Positions 1 through 11,076 are shown, counted from the stretch's first letter. The stretch: DNA of 64,000 nucleotides from Lutjanus erythropterus (GCA_020091685.1 CM034613.1:3943878-4007877), one strand, 5' to 3'. Made by a program: numbers and translations. Notes: generated by a model not told the origin, from the sequence alone.

Positions 1-1123
1 AAACTCAAGATATTAAGTTGAACCAATTTCCTTTTACATTTTCTAAGTTTGAAAAGTTACTCTGTTCCAGTATTGGCACAAAGACATTATGTGAAACTGC
101 TTCCAGTTCCACAGGGCAGGGACTGAATTCAATACCAACCTTTATCATGGTTTGAAATGTTTTCATTATTGTGAAAACAATCAACCATATCTTATCTTAA
201 AATGTATTAGAGACACACAATAAGTTTCCATCATATAGGCTTAATTTTGTTTGAATTATGAAAAATCAGGGTCTCATTTTAACTCTCCCACAATGCATGC
301 TGGGACGTCTGCTAATATGCTGTCCATGTTTCTTCAGAAAACTAATTTAATGAGTTGACTGATCTTTCTTCAATGCACAGAAACCATGTCCCCTTCCTAG
401 AACCACCATGGGACCTAACTTTCAGAAAAATATGAACAATGAATGGTGAGACAAATTAGTTTTTTATTCTGTTTGAATAATGCCACAAATTATACATATG
501 TTTGTCCGTTTGAAAGATAATTTCCCAAATCAAGACGGTCACAGTTTGCCGCAAAACTGCTGAAGCATCAGACTGTGAAGATACATGATTAAGAAGACTA
601 CACAAGCAGAAGTCGTGTGAGTGACGTCATGATTTTCTCCCTCTGAAAGCTAACGTTAGCCACTGAAGCTACGGTGCCTGTTTCTTTTCGTACGAGGATG
701 CAGTCACACAACAGCAGGACTTGCTCGTTTTTTCTCTTCACGACTTATAAAAGCTTGATAAAACACATCAGGTAAAATGACGTTACAAAGAGACTTTCTT
801 GACTTGTAAAATTATATTTTAACTTGACAAACATCACATGTAATCTGTCACACAGTTAAAAAAAAAATGTCTCTCGCCATAGACTACAGTTCATATATTT
901 TTCAAAATTTGTGTCCCATGGGGCACACAGGAAGGGGCGTGGCTTAGGTCCTGTATTCAACTATCAATTCAGAACTCGTCTAACAATTCCCAAGTGTTGT
1001 GAAACACCATGAAATTTTAGTTTAATTAACTTGAATAAATAAAACAAGTATATTTATATGAAGTCATGAGAAAAGATTGGTGAAATGAAATTCTTGTATG
1101 ATTTTTTTTTTTTTTTTACAGTG
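1..1123. repeat. MITE-like interspersed repeat, left-truncated by the window
   Basis: This AT-rich element ends in a T-run followed by TTTACAGTG and a TA dinucleotide at 1124-1125. The same family occurs at 14,641-15,557, where it is complete with CACTGTAAAAA and its inverted end flanked by TA, and at 35,115-36,350. Shared landmarks are the block near 290-320 (AATGCATGCTGGGA) and the phrase TTAAGTTGAACCAA at the left edge. TA flanks and short inverted ends suggest a Tc1/mariner-type non-autonomous element. It lies in pde5a intron 1 and carries a second element inserted at 381-945. Confidence 0.6.
381..945. repeat. Second MITE nested inside the first, 33-bp imperfect terminal inverted repeats
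   Basis: Positions 381-413 and 913-945 are imperfect inverted repeats: both arms contain CCCCTTCCT and CCATGGGAC in the same order when one is reverse-complemented. The element interrupts the host repeat near the point where other copies continue with ACAGTACATTCAACTCA. A clear target-site duplication was not found. It contains a palindromic CRE-like octamer TGACGTCA at 622-629. Superfamily unknown. Confidence 0.6.
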
Positions 1124-1125
1124 TA

Positions 1126-1667
1126 TGTGGAAGCCTCATATAATTATCACTCTGGACTCATTCAACAGTATGGACTGAGAATTAAACAGGATCATTGGTA
1201 GCAGTAAAAGTTAATGATTAAAGGACCCTGTGCAAGTCTCAGAGCTGTTACTGATTGTGAAGTGGATGGTGAAATGAAAGAGCTGAGCTGTGTGAGAGGA
1301 ACTGACACAGAGAGACAGTGAACAACCACATTACAGCAGCTCTGGCAGCAGGTAGATACCTGAGCAGGGACACGGGGTTTCCGGGTCAGGATGGACCTCA
1401 AAGTCCCACAATCCCTTCTGTTTGAGAGGACTGTGAGCTGTTAGATGTCATCAGTGCACAGAGGTGCTGTGAAGTGATACCTATAAAAAATAATCTCAAC
1501 TAACAGGGGAAATTAAGCTGCTCCTGATTGGCTGTGAGGCTGCGCACAAAAGCAGACTGAGTTTATCTGCAGAGATCTGGAAAGTACGCTCACATTCATT
1601 CACCAGGCTGCACCTAAACAAAGTAAATCAGGCTTAATGTCCACGCTGAGTGGGTGCCCTCTTTTAC
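1126..1667 (-). other. Remainder of pde5a intron 1 next to exon 1
   Basis: This is intronic sequence immediately downstream, in transcript direction, of the exon 1 donor at 1,667-1,666. The short open frames here are shadows without family features. No other gene or regulatory motif is evident. Confidence 0.5.
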
Positions 1668-1765
1668 CTTGACGCCTTCCTGATAAAGTAGGAGTGGGTG
1701 AACTCCAAGTGGTCGTCCAGCCACGCTTCCATCCTCTCGCTTTCCGGGGAGCAGCAGTCCTCCAT
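1668..1765 (-). CDS. pde5a: First coding exon of a PDE5A-like cGMP-specific phosphodiesterase (partial gene)
   Basis: On the minus strand an ATG at 1,765 opens 32 codons plus two bases, ending at a good donor (AG|GTAAAAG) at 1,668/1,667. An in-frame TAG lies upstream with no ATG in between, so this start is well defined. The peptide contains EAWLDDH, then EFTHSYF, then IRKAS. That matches the segment before the GAF domains in vertebrate PDE5A ([22 protein letters not shown] region) much better than PDE6, PDE10 or PDE11. Only about 11 residues precede the motif, shorter than the glutamine-rich N-terminus of the long human isoform. Exon 1 ends in phase 2 at an arginine codon, as expected. GAF-A, GAF-B and the catalytic domain would lie left of the window. 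The family hydrolyses cGMP to GMP in smooth muscle and other cells. Identity rests on about 22 residues, so the paralogue is uncertain. Confidence 0.72.
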
Positions 1766-2040
1766 GGCGCAAAGGCGACAACAGTCTCCCACCGTGAGAG
1801 CTCCGGGTACCGTCTACATCTATACGCGGAGGAGCTGGGACCGAATAATGCGCGCGGGGACGGAGAGGCAGAGAGCGCCTCGGACAAGAGAGCTGCTCTG
1901 GAGGGGGGCCGGCGGGTCGGGCTGGCGGTCGGTGCGCACGGATCATGAAGCGGTGACTGCGCGCTTCCTCGTTGGTGAAGCGACTGTTGGAGGACTGGAG
2001 CGAGAGAGAGGCAGAGAGAGAGAGTGAGAGAGCAGCAGAC
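1766..2040 (-). promoter_or_regulatory. GC/CpG-rich 5' UTR and probable core promoter of pde5a
   Basis: This roughly 275-bp stretch is clearly richer in GC and CpG than the surrounding AT-rich DNA, with runs such as GCGCGCGGGG near 1,850 and CGGCGGGTCGG near 1,910, and a GA-rich tract at 2,000-2,035. It sits directly upstream of the exon 1 start on the minus strand. That fits a CpG-island promoter with the transcription start inside it. The exact start cannot be read from sequence. The plus-strand frames of 84 and 109 codons here are GC-driven chance frames. Confidence 0.5.
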
Positions 2041-2340
2041 TACCCCCTCTCTCTCTCAGCCTCATGGTAAAGGACGCTGCAAATAAACAAACCCCATAGA
2101 GACAATATGTACACATTTGTTCCTAATATACGAGGGATATTATTAAAATATTACGCAATACAAGACACTATAATACACTTGAAAAAGAAAGATTCATGAT
2201 GCGATCCATATGGGAATATAGCCTGCTGATAATATAATTTAATCGTCTGAAACTGTAAGCGAATAATTTAATTTAATTTTGCATTTGCATGATTAAAGTA
2301 AATAATTAAGTTGGAATTCAGTAGGCATGAGAGGACATTA

Positions 2341-2640
2341 TAAATCAGAAGAGGAAGTGTTTTTCATAATTTTTGCATTTTGAGAATAAAATAAAAATGT
2401 CACAAAGTCATAATGTTGTGAATAAAGTCAAAATGGTGAAAATAAAGGGAAATAAAACTGAGGCGGTTTGGTATTTATTCTCAACATTTTAACTTCAGTC
2501 TCAAAATACAAAATTAAAAAAGTCTCCCTCTTCTGATTAATTTATTTTTTTATTATACCTGGAACTAATACTGAACATCTGACCTAATTCTCTACATTTT
2601 GACTTTGTTCTCAAAATGCAAAATAAAAAATCTTCCTCTG
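2341..2640. repeat. Inverted-repeat MITE with degenerate AAAGTCA/TGACTTT blocks
   Basis: The left part (AGAGGAAG, then TTTTTGCATTTTGAGAATAAA) is mirrored on the right by TCTCAAAATGCAAAATAAAAAATCTTCCTCT-like sequence near 2,605-2,640. Between them lie repeated AATAAAGTCAAAATG-type words and their complements. The whole could fold into a long imperfect hairpin. Similar words fill the array at 45,190-45,560. Confidence 0.5.
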
Positions 2641-2884
2641 TTTTTTCCTTTATGTGGCCGTAGTACTCTGTCATAATATACAAACCGGTTATTTACGTGA
2701 ACAGTTTACAACTGTGGACTGTGAGACAGATAATAAGAGAATGGTTAAAATCGACACTAAAGAGGACAAGTTATTCTGATTTTTAGTCTGTGTCAAGCCC
2801 CAAAAACACTGGATCCTGCATTTCCCATAATGCAACTCCACAATGTATCTTTGTTAGACATACAAAAAGGCTCCACAGCCCTTC

Positions 2885-3065
2885 TTTCTGTGGTCATTTT
2901 GTGTATCTTTGTAGTAGTTTTGTGTATCTTTTAAGTTGCTTGTGTCTCTTTGTGGTTGTTTTTGAGTTTCTTTGTAGGAAGTTTGTTGTCATTCTGTGTT
3001 TCTTTGTAGTCATTTTGTTTCTATTTGTTGTCGTTTTATTGTCTCTTTGTAGTCTTTTTGCTTCT
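2885..3065. repeat. Degenerate minisatellite based on TTTTGTGTNTCTTTGTAGT
   Basis: The phrase TCTTTGTAGTNRTTTTGT recurs about every 27 bases from about 2,890 to 3,060. Because stops are rare in the unit, a 135-codon plus frame and a 76-codon minus frame run through it. Both are low-complexity and not considered genes. Just right of the array is GGCCCCTGGTCCGGGGCC, a GC-rich imperfect palindrome. Confidence 0.55.
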
Positions 3066-3439
3066 CTGCTTGGGCCCCTGGTCCGGGGCCTGGTGTGCCC
3101 AATCAATAATCTATCCATGATCATTAGGAGTTATTTACTCAGACCTGACAAAGCTCCTCCAAGCCACAGAAAACAGGCAACTGTTTCCACAGGCTGAGTT
3201 GCACTGCTCTTGTATAAGCTAATTTTCATGTGTAAAATTGGTGCTCCTTTAAAGAAGATATCTTATGAGACAAATATTCAGTCTAATGGTACAAAAACAT
3301 TCACATCAGAGGCTCCATCCATTTTTTACATTAGTGAAAACAGGACATTCAGCACAGTTAGATGCAGCTTTATAGGGTGTCATCTGTCTTATCTCTATAT
3401 TCCCCCTCCTTTATCAAAAAGCAGCCTACAGAAGGTCTC

Positions 3440-3800
3440 CATAAAATAACCATTAACAATCTCTGGGGAAATGTTCTGGCGAGGTTAGACGGATGTTCCC
3501 ATATGGTTAAAAAGTAACATTCCCACACATTCCCTAAGGAAAGATTTATTGTGCTATACATTAGTTCCTAGAACAGTTCTGTTCTTTAAATAAATTATTG
3601 CGCTACAGGAACCTTACATGATCTCCTGTGGAGTCACTTCAGAAAAATATTAGTTCCTTGACAATGTTTACATAATCATGACTGAAGGTTATGTTCAGAC
3701 CCTCTGGGAATGTTCTAGGGACTAATGAAACAAAGTTGAACATTTCTGGAACAATCTTTGAAGGTTATAAGCAAAGTTGAGTCCCAAATCAGAAGCTTAG
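3440..3800. repeat. Probable degenerate repeat with recurring GGAATGTTC/GAACATTCC words
   Basis: Variants of GGAATGTTC or its complement recur at irregular spacing (near 3,470, 3,495, 3,520, 3,710, 3,740). This suggests an old tandem or palindromic repeat. No coding potential is visible and boundaries are uncertain. Confidence 0.3.
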
Positions 3801-4379
3801 GTTAAAGTTTTTTTTTTTTTACTGGTCTAAAACTGAGGCCTCAACCAGTGCATACCTTTTTAAAACCTGACCCCGCTGAACATAACTGAACATAACTCAA
3901 ATTTGAGACGTGAATCTGACCACAGACCTCAAGCAACAAAACTGTCCAAGCTCAATCCGAACCAAATACTTTTGAGTGGAACAACCAGTTTTTCGCAAGT
4001 AGCAGATGTCAGGTCAACTTAGGGTAACCTAAGGTTATTTAGAGCCAGGGCTTTTGAGGATATTTGTGTAGCATCTACTAAAGTATGCCACAGAAGATGA
4101 CATTTTCAGCTCATTCCCATTCCCAAAATGTCAAAAATGGCAGCTTGTCACCACCCCTGTGCTTCAAAATATGACACTTTAGGTACCCCTGTCGCATCAT
4201 TTCTGGAGGAGCCCCTTTTGAATTATGCATTGATACACCGTTGACGTAAGGTGATGTATGAGGAGCTAAAAAGTCTGAGTTCAGAAGAAGTGGGATCGAA
4301 GAATGGGTCAGAAAAATGCGACTTTCACCAAGAAGACCGAGGTTTGTGTTTGTGTGAAACTAGAAGTCAACAGTGATTT

Positions 4380-4830
4380 CTTGTTATGTTAGTAAGTTAG
4401 GTAAGGTAACATTATGTAACCCTAATGTAACAGTATGTGACATAGCACATGTAGGTTAAGTAATGTACATAGTTTAAGTAAGGTATGTAAGTTATTTGAA
4501 TCTAAACCATGATTATTTCCCTAAACCTAAAAGTTTAATTGCCAAAATCTACCCAAAGGCTAGGTAAGGAAAGGCAACGCAATGAGATGTAACACAATAC
4601 TATGTAATGTAACACATGTAAATTAAATAATATATGTATGTTATGTAAGGTAAAAGTTAGATGACATACAGTGCCTAATCCTACCTAAAGATTAAGTTAC
4701 GTAACTCATATAAGTTAAGTAACATACGTAAGTTATGAGGTTACATAAGGGATGTAACATAAGGTATGTAAGTTACATGACATATGTAAGTGATGTTACG
4801 TAGGTGAAGTTACACAAAGGTACTTATTTG
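4380..4830. repeat. GTAAGTTA/TTACGTAA-rich degenerate minisatellite
   Basis: Words such as TAAGTTAAGTAA, ACATACGTAAGTTA and GTAAGTTACATGACATATG recur throughout. The same vocabulary makes up the longer array at 19,490-20,000. The unit is roughly 25-35 bases and highly diverged. Confidence 0.6.
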
Positions 4831-5314
4831 AATCCAAACTGTGATCTTTCCCTCAACCTAAGTTTGGTTGCCTCAACCTTTCCAAATAGTTTTTGTGCCT
4901 TGATTTTAATTGTGTACGTGAACATTGCATATTTGTTACTGCTAACTTGACCACAGAGCCCTGGACGTGCAAAACTGATGCTAGAGGGGTACCTAAGCTA
5001 CATACTTCATGTGTGAAACATAGGGCTGCTGACCAAGTGAATGTATTTGACAAGTTAGGAGGAAGAATGTGTTGACAGTTTTGCCAAAAATTGCTGCTAG
5101 TTAGAGTTAGCTTCAACCTCAACACTGATTGGTCCCAAAAGTACCATGTCAGGTTTGCGTCAGATAGCAGAATTCTATCGTGGGATCACAACACATGTGT
5201 GCAGGCTAACAAGTAACCACAGTCACATGTCAAAGTTAGAAATTGCCCTTTCTGCAGAACAATCCCAACAACCTTAAATAAAAAAAAAAATCCATTAGCA
5301 AAATGAAAGAAATC

Positions 5315-5440
5315 ACGGCATGGTTAGCCTAGCTTAGCATAAAGACCAGAGGTATGGGGAAACAGCTGGCCTGGCTCTAATTAAAAAAAATAACAAAAAT
5401 ACAACTTCCAACACATCTAAAGATACAATCAGCAAAGTCA
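5315..5440. repeat. Common teleost interspersed repeat fragment (TTAGCCTAGCTTAGCATAAA type)
   Basis: The sequence GGTTAGCCTAGCTTAGCATA, then AAGACCAG and GGGAAACAGCTGGCCTGGC, matches my memory of a repeat widespread in fish introns. No coding potential. The assignment is from recall, not a search. Confidence 0.5.
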
Positions 5441-6210
5441 AAGTCACAACAGAGTACAGATACTCAGAACCTTGCATGCAAATATTAAAGGATGTACACA
5501 TCCTGTAGTTCTAGCTATAGAAAAAAGCGGAATGTAAAAGGGATAAACAGACCAACCCCTAAAGTCAGCTGATGATAAAGTCACTGCTGAGCACCGAAGA
5601 CAGTTTGTATACACAGATTTATGTTGGGTTTTACACTGAGACGCACATTAATAATCTTCACGGTCGCCACACGGAGGTATTTCATTCATTTCTGTTAAGA
5701 TATTTGCTTTATACAGTGCTGATTTGTAGCTGCTGAAAAGTAGACCTTTTAGCCCCATCTACAGTAATGAATTCCCCAGACAGAGGGAAATGGTTCCATT
5801 TTCTCTCACTCTAATAAGGAGTAAACAAAGAAAATACTAACTGAGAAATGTATCAAAGTGGTTTTAGAGATGAGTGTTTGGAAAAACGCTGAATACTTTT
5901 CTTACACTAAATAAACTAAAAGAAACATGGTTGAAATTCAGAGGTGAATAGAGTAAAGTGAAGGAATTCCTTTGCAAGGGTAAATTCTTAACAAATCCAC
6001 CCCAAATCATTCATTTATTCATCTCTTTTGACCTTATTTGTCCTGCACACTGTAATTAGGCTGCTAATTCAAAATAAAGAATTCAAAATAAACCCTAGCG
6101 ATAATTACTTTTCAATTACTCTGTGAATGACATAGTTGGAGGAGTGCAGGCTTTTATTGATGAAGTCTAATGGCTTTCAGCCTCCGTGTGTGTCCTTGCT
6201 CTGCCGGTCT
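5441..6210. other. AT-rich intergenic sequence, nothing recognised
   Basis: I see no tandem structure, transposon ends or family-like open frame here. A short duplication of AATTCAAAATAAA occurs near 6,065-6,090. Confidence 0.4.
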
Positions 6211-6216
6211 CCGGTG

Positions 6217-6237
6217 TCCCCCCCACCCCACCCCCCA
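6217..6237 (-). other. C-rich run, G-quadruplex-capable on the minus strand
   Basis: Runs of seven, four and six cytosines are separated by single adenines. On the minus strand this gives three long G-tracts, which can supply four G3 runs with single-base loops. It also forms the polypyrimidine tract of the possible acceptor at 6,238. Confidence 0.45.
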
Positions 6238-6238
6238 G

Positions 6239-6615
6239 GCTGGACACATGGCCCCCGCCGGTGGTGTTACCTTACCAGCAGATGGTGGCTGGTCGTCCCG
6301 AGGGGAACCCACCAGCAGCATCCCAACCCCCTCCAAGCCTCCCATCAAACCCCCCAGCACAGCCAATCAGAGACAACAGAGCCTCTAGTCAATCTAATGG
6401 ATGGAGAAGGAGGGGGCACATAAACAGATCCATCTTCCTCCTTCTTGTTATAGTCTGTGTACTGTCTTCCTGTGTTTTCTTCATTTTGCATTGACTCTTC
6501 ACACTATTTTTCATACTTACATTGTTCACCCTGTATTCCTCTGACATTTACTTTATGTACTGTGCATCTTTTTGATCGCACCACACAGCCTCTAAATAAA
6601 AGACTAAAGACATCC
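6239..6615 (+). other. Possible orphan 3'-terminal exon (uncertain)
   Basis: A polypyrimidine tract ending in CCAG (6,217-6,238) is followed by about 160 bases that are much more GC-rich than the flanks. All three plus frames stay open for 48-80 codons and are proline-rich. One frame ends at a TAG near 6,388 after residues including PIKPPSTANQRQQSL. An AATAAA lies at 6,595-6,600. This arrangement fits a last exon with a 3' UTR. However, no partner exon was found upstream, no family is recognised, and a GC-rich repeat insert would look the same. Confidence 0.2.
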
Positions 6616-7261
6616 ATGACTTCTCCTCTGTTGTATTGTACAGTATATATGCTGTCCAGCCATAAACAGCCTCCTGCATGTGTTGAATATTTCCATTGTA
6701 ATGCTAATGCAAAGTATATGAAAAAGGAAACAGACAGCCTGCCCAGCACAGCCAATAAGATATGCACCTATTTCAGCAGACTCAATAAACTTCCCAAAGC
6801 CAACCTGCACCTGTGCAAAATGACCAAACAGTATTATAAAAAGCCATCAGCTCTGTGGGGTAATTTGAGCAAAATGCTAACATAAGTATGACAAACTTAC
6901 AATTTCTAACAAAATTTTGGTGAATTAAGCAAAAGAAAATTCGAGTTACCACTTTGTTTCCACCTATTACCATTTGAGAACTCTTAGGTGTTGGTTCATC
7001 AGGATAAGCAGCAGGTGGCACCAATTCTCCAGTTAGAAAATCATCAAACCATTGCACAGGAAGATGGCACAACAAGATGATGTAATTAAAACAGCGCCAG
7101 TCAAGCATCAGATAGTGAAAACAATGTAGAAAACAGGGTGGAAATCAGACATTTCTGTCAAAAACCAAAAACCACCTCAAGCAGACGTAAAAAACTTGCA
7201 AAATTGAGACAGTTCTTTTGAATTTTGCTGTTATGCATCAACTTTTTTCTAATGTGATACT
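6616..7261. other. Intergenic, nothing recognised
   Basis: The open frames of 60-142 codons overlapping on both strands here have no domain features and appear to be chance frames. Confidence 0.4.
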
Positions 7262-7375
7262 TCAAAAAATGTGTTGATGGGAAAACAGCTAATGAAAATG
7301 ATAACATGCTGGTTACTTTAGCATGCTAACATTTTTGCTAAAGTAGCGCTAAACACAAAGTACAGTTGAGGCTGT
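7262..7375. repeat. Teleost interspersed repeat fragment (TAGCATGCTAACATTT type)
   Basis: TTAGCATGCTAACATTT followed by CTAAACACAAAGTACAG and TTGAGGCTG matches a very common fish repeat as I recall it. A related copy lies at 43,205-43,350. Confidence 0.55.
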
Positions 7376-7589
7376 ATCAAGTATTCAAGAAGTTGAAATC
7401 TTGCTTGCAGTGTGCGAAAAGTCTTCAGCATTCATTTTCTTGGAGCCATGAATGTCAAATGTTTTGCAAACTCATCTAGTGCAGCAGACATGAGCCTTTT
7501 ACTAGCAAAGATCACTTTTCATGACAAATGTAAGCTGAGATTTATCATTATGAAATTGAAATCATTCATGGTGCATGTGGATCCATGAT

Positions 7590-8090
7590 ATTATGGTGGC
7601 AAACACCTCTTCCACCCTCATCTTTAACACCGGAGCACCCCAGGGCTGTGTTTTCAGCCTCTTGCTGTACTCTGTATACATGCATGTCTGTGAAGCCGCT
7701 TTCAACTCTAACACCGTCGTCAGGTTTCTGATGACACGGCTGTGGTGGGCCTGAATGCCAGCATGATGAAGGAGCTGATGGCTGACTTTGGGAAGAAGCA
7801 GGAAAGGAACTACGCCCTACTTAATATCAGCAAGTCCTTGGTAGCCTACCTTGGGCACTGCATATTGACCCATTGATCAGAAAGGCAAGGGAAGGACTGT
7901 TTCACCTCAGATGCTTGAGGAAATTCCAATTATCCCCTCAAATACTGAGAAGTTTCTATTCCTGCACCATTGAGAGCATCCTGTTTGGAGAACATCACTG
8001 CCCTCTTAGGGAAGCAGGACTGACCAGGACCATAAGGCCCCACGAAGTCATTTGGCTGACCATATAGCAGGCAGTGCTCTACCTTGCACC
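7590..8090 (+). pseudogene. Dead non-LTR retrotransposon reverse transcriptase fragment
   Basis: The first part translates to FNTGAPQGCVFS followed by LLYSVYM, the reverse transcriptase segment that precedes the YADD catalytic box. The expected catalytic box is lost after a frame disruption near 7,725. The later part (from 7,873) reads IRKAREGLFHLRCLRKF, then LSPQILRSFYSCTIESIL, the usual C-terminal RT region of fish LINEs of the Jockey/CR1/Rex group. Stops and frameshifts separate the parts, so it cannot be active. Confidence 0.75.
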
Positions 8091-8853
8091 AGCTGCTGCA
8101 AGAATACAGCCAGGGGAAACATTAAGGACAGATATTTTCTGGATATTTCAGTTTTGATAAAAATGGTGTGCTGACAGGATTTACATCAGCTTGTATGTAA
8201 AGCAAGTAAAAAGGTATCTCTCTAACTTCCTGTAACACACACATAAAGTAAGTAACGTCCCTCAGGCTCTTTGACTCCTGAAGTTCCATTTAATGTGTCT
8301 CTGCAGTGAGCTGGTCACAACTTGTCTGCAGCACACAGCTTTTCCCTCTGGACCCGTGCGCCCCCACCTCTGTCTAAACACTGGCCACAATAGGATGAAA
8401 GCATCTATAGTATAACAGGTCTGCCATAGTAGACCTATAAAAGTGGAGAACATACAGAACCAGAATTACAACACACATTGTGCCTGCAGGCAGAATGCAG
8501 CATCTAAAAGGAAAGCCCTGTAAAAATGTCTCACTGTCATTTCACTCTCTCCCCTCCACTTCTCTTTGTCCATCCCCTGTGGTAAGATCAGAGCTGACAT
8601 AATTGAAAGGCTTTCTCCAACAGACCGGTCACACTGACTGGTCAGGGAGTGTGTGTAGAAAGAGGGTGAGTCAGTAATATCTCTGGAGTTCCTCTGAAAG
8701 AGTTATTTTGTGCCAGTGTCCAATACTTAAAAGCAGTTTCCACACCACAGTTTTCAGTGTTTTCCTCGCAATGTTGGCCTATTTAGGGTGGAAAAGAAAG
8801 ATGTAAAGTGTCATGGAACACATCAGGGGATATGTGCGATGTGACATTACACT
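8091..8853. other. Intergenic, nothing recognised
   Basis: No repeat family, tandem structure or coding exon could be supported in this stretch. Confidence 0.4.
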
Positions 8854-9020
8854 GTGAGGCAGCTGGATTTGTGAGATCACACCAGAATCCATCTTGCCAG
8901 GCTTCAAGTTATCCGTTTGTGTCCACATCAAATGTGGTGCAGCAAATCATCATCTTAGGAGGCTTTCTTCAACGGAAAAGATGTTTTCACTCTTCTCCCA
9001 ACAGGCTTCAGCAAGAGTTT
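8854..9020. repeat. Interspersed repeat shared with 51,490-51,590
   Basis: GAGGCAGCTGGATTTGTGAGATCA, then CCATCTTGCCAGGCTTCAAG and GTGGTGCAGCAAATCATCATC align in order with the diverged copy at 51,490-51,590 inside zcchc4 intron 5. The type of element is not known to me. Confidence 0.55.
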
Positions 9021-10750
9021 GATCACTTGTCAAGTGTTTTTTTTTTTTGTCAGTGCCAGTTTCTAAGAACAACCTCCCAGATGGTTCTGTGGAATAAACC
9101 ATCAGACATGTCAGAATAGATGTGACATCGGCATACCCCCACTTTGTTGGACTCGTCCATGGACTTGTCCATGTGGCCTACACAATCCTGTAGGTGCAGA
9201 TTTACCATGCATGTGTGGAAGGCATCCTCCAAGCGGACCCCAGAAAGTAGTATAAATAGAGGTACTACACATCAGCTGTCAATGTGTGCACCCATTTGGG
9301 AGTATAATCCAGGTTTAAGCGTTTAGCTGTACCAGAATTTTGGACTGACAACAAGTCATTGCCATGTAACAACTGCAGTCACAAGATTTGCTTGTGGTGG
9401 TGCAGTCTGGTTCTTTGTCAGAGTTCAACTTTGATGAACTTTGACCAGCAAGTCCTTCAAAGTAAATGACAAAATACATCATTTCTAATTGCCCTCCAGA
9501 ATGACATATGTACAGTTTTTGTTTTTGTTTTCTGAGCTGATGCCTCTACCAGCAGGATGATATGATTTGTCTGTGTCTTCCCAGAACCACCATTGCACGA
9601 CTGTTTTATCATCTGAAATGTCGATTGCCTAGAGTAATTAGATTTAGGCACAAAAATAACTTGGCTAGGGTTAGGAAAAGATCGTGATTTAGGTCAAGAT
9701 AACTACTTGGTTTACAGAATGATCGTGGTCATGGTTAAAACAAACCAACATTGATTGCCGGATGGAAAAAGTGATGAATAAAAGCACTTTCTACGACCAC
9801 GAGATATTTAGGGCTATTGCTGTACTGACTGATGCTATTGTTCTTGGAAGGACAGTCTCAGTTTGATGCATAAATTGCTGCCACTGACTAATTGCAAAGT
9901 GCCCTAACAGTGCTAACCATATCAGGAACTGACAGAACCAGGAAGGAAGAAGTCTCTGCCCGTCCGTTTTCTTGACAACCGCTGGTCCAATCGACCTCTT
10001 ATTTGGCAGTGTGAAGAAGAAGAAGAAGAAGTTCATGGCCACAAAAAGTGACTCTTTTGTGAGCCTTCGCCAACACGAATCCTTCATGCCTTTCACGTCA
10101 ACATCCAATGCCAAATTCTGGCATGGCTGGCCACAAGAAATCTCAGTGAAAGCCTTTATGTCTTGACATTTTGAAACATCTAATGGGTTTAGAATGTCTC
10201 AGTGACAATAATATTGGTTCAGGCTAACAGCTTTCCTTTGGTCTGGTCTTCAACAATTTTCCTCAGAAAAATATATATCTGACCAGACTGCCTTGGATAT
10301 TCATAGAAAGGATGGACTTTTCATCAAACACCAACACTGGGTCAGAAATCCCCCTTGACAAAAACTGTACCAGAAAATATGTTGTTGATATTCATGGTCC
10401 CCAGAGAATCAGTCCTGGGGTTCTCGTTGACCTTTCCTCCTCTAGTGTCACTACACACAAGAACTCACAAAAAGTCACTTTACTGCCTGATTGCAAGGCT
10501 TCAGAATTTCAGTCTTGTTATTTAAAAAATAATTCCATTTTATCACAGCTGAATGTAATCTACATAGTTTTGGCCATCATCTGGGAAGACTTTCCTTTCC
10601 TCGATGGAGCAAGAAACACAAGCAGTCTGACAGTCAGACATGTTATAAAAAGTTTAGCTAGATTATCTAAACCACTTTATTTGGAGGCAGATCCAGACAT
10701 GTGGCAACCAAAATGTCCGTATTAATCCCTCACTACTGCACAAGCCACTG
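9021..10750. other. Intergenic; one (AGA)n tract and a long unrecognised frame
   Basis: A short (AGA)n microsatellite lies at 10,014-10,032. A 137-codon plus frame at 10,312-10,725 has no repeat structure, no recognised domain and no splice or promoter support, so it is not called a gene. Otherwise nothing is evident. Confidence 0.4.
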
Positions 10751-10780
10751 CAACTTGTACAGTAGGCACTGTACAAGTTG
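10751..10780. other. Perfect 12-bp hairpin with 6-nt loop
   Basis: CAACTTGTACAG at 10,751-10,762 and its exact reverse complement at 10,769-10,780 enclose TAGGCA. No U-run follows as in a terminator and the stem is too short for a pre-miRNA. It may be a remnant of a palindromic element end. Confidence 0.6.
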
Positions 10781-11076
10781 AAGCAGAAAATGGGTCTGGA
10801 AACTTTGATGGATGTTTGCTTTGGACAGTTTGGGTAATAATTTAACTGTTTGCCTTTGTTTTTGATTCTTTCCCTTCTGGATCAGTTGGTTCTTTTATAC
10901 TTTTAATGGTGAGGGCCAGACAACGAGTAGCAGAGGTCAGAGATGGTTGAAGCTGTCACTCCCTCATCAAACAACACACTGGATGACACAAGCAGGTCAG
11001 TGTTGTAAACCATTCTCTCTGAAGTGCTCTCAGATGACCAAACAGCACTAAAAATTTCCATACACACTCCACAGGC

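Noticed and set aside
1600-2027. Four overlapping frames of 84-110 codons in the CpG-rich block
   Set aside because: They are shadows in high-GC DNA. The frame with start, donor and family match is the 98-nt pde5a exon.
2790-3197. 135-codon plus frame resembling a membrane protein
   Set aside because: Valine/leucine/phenylalanine richness comes from the TCTTTGTAGT minisatellite.
10312-10725. 137-codon plus-strand frame
   Set aside because: No recognisable family, no low-complexity explanation, but also no promoter, splice or poly(A) context. One frame of this length is expected by chance in 64 kb.
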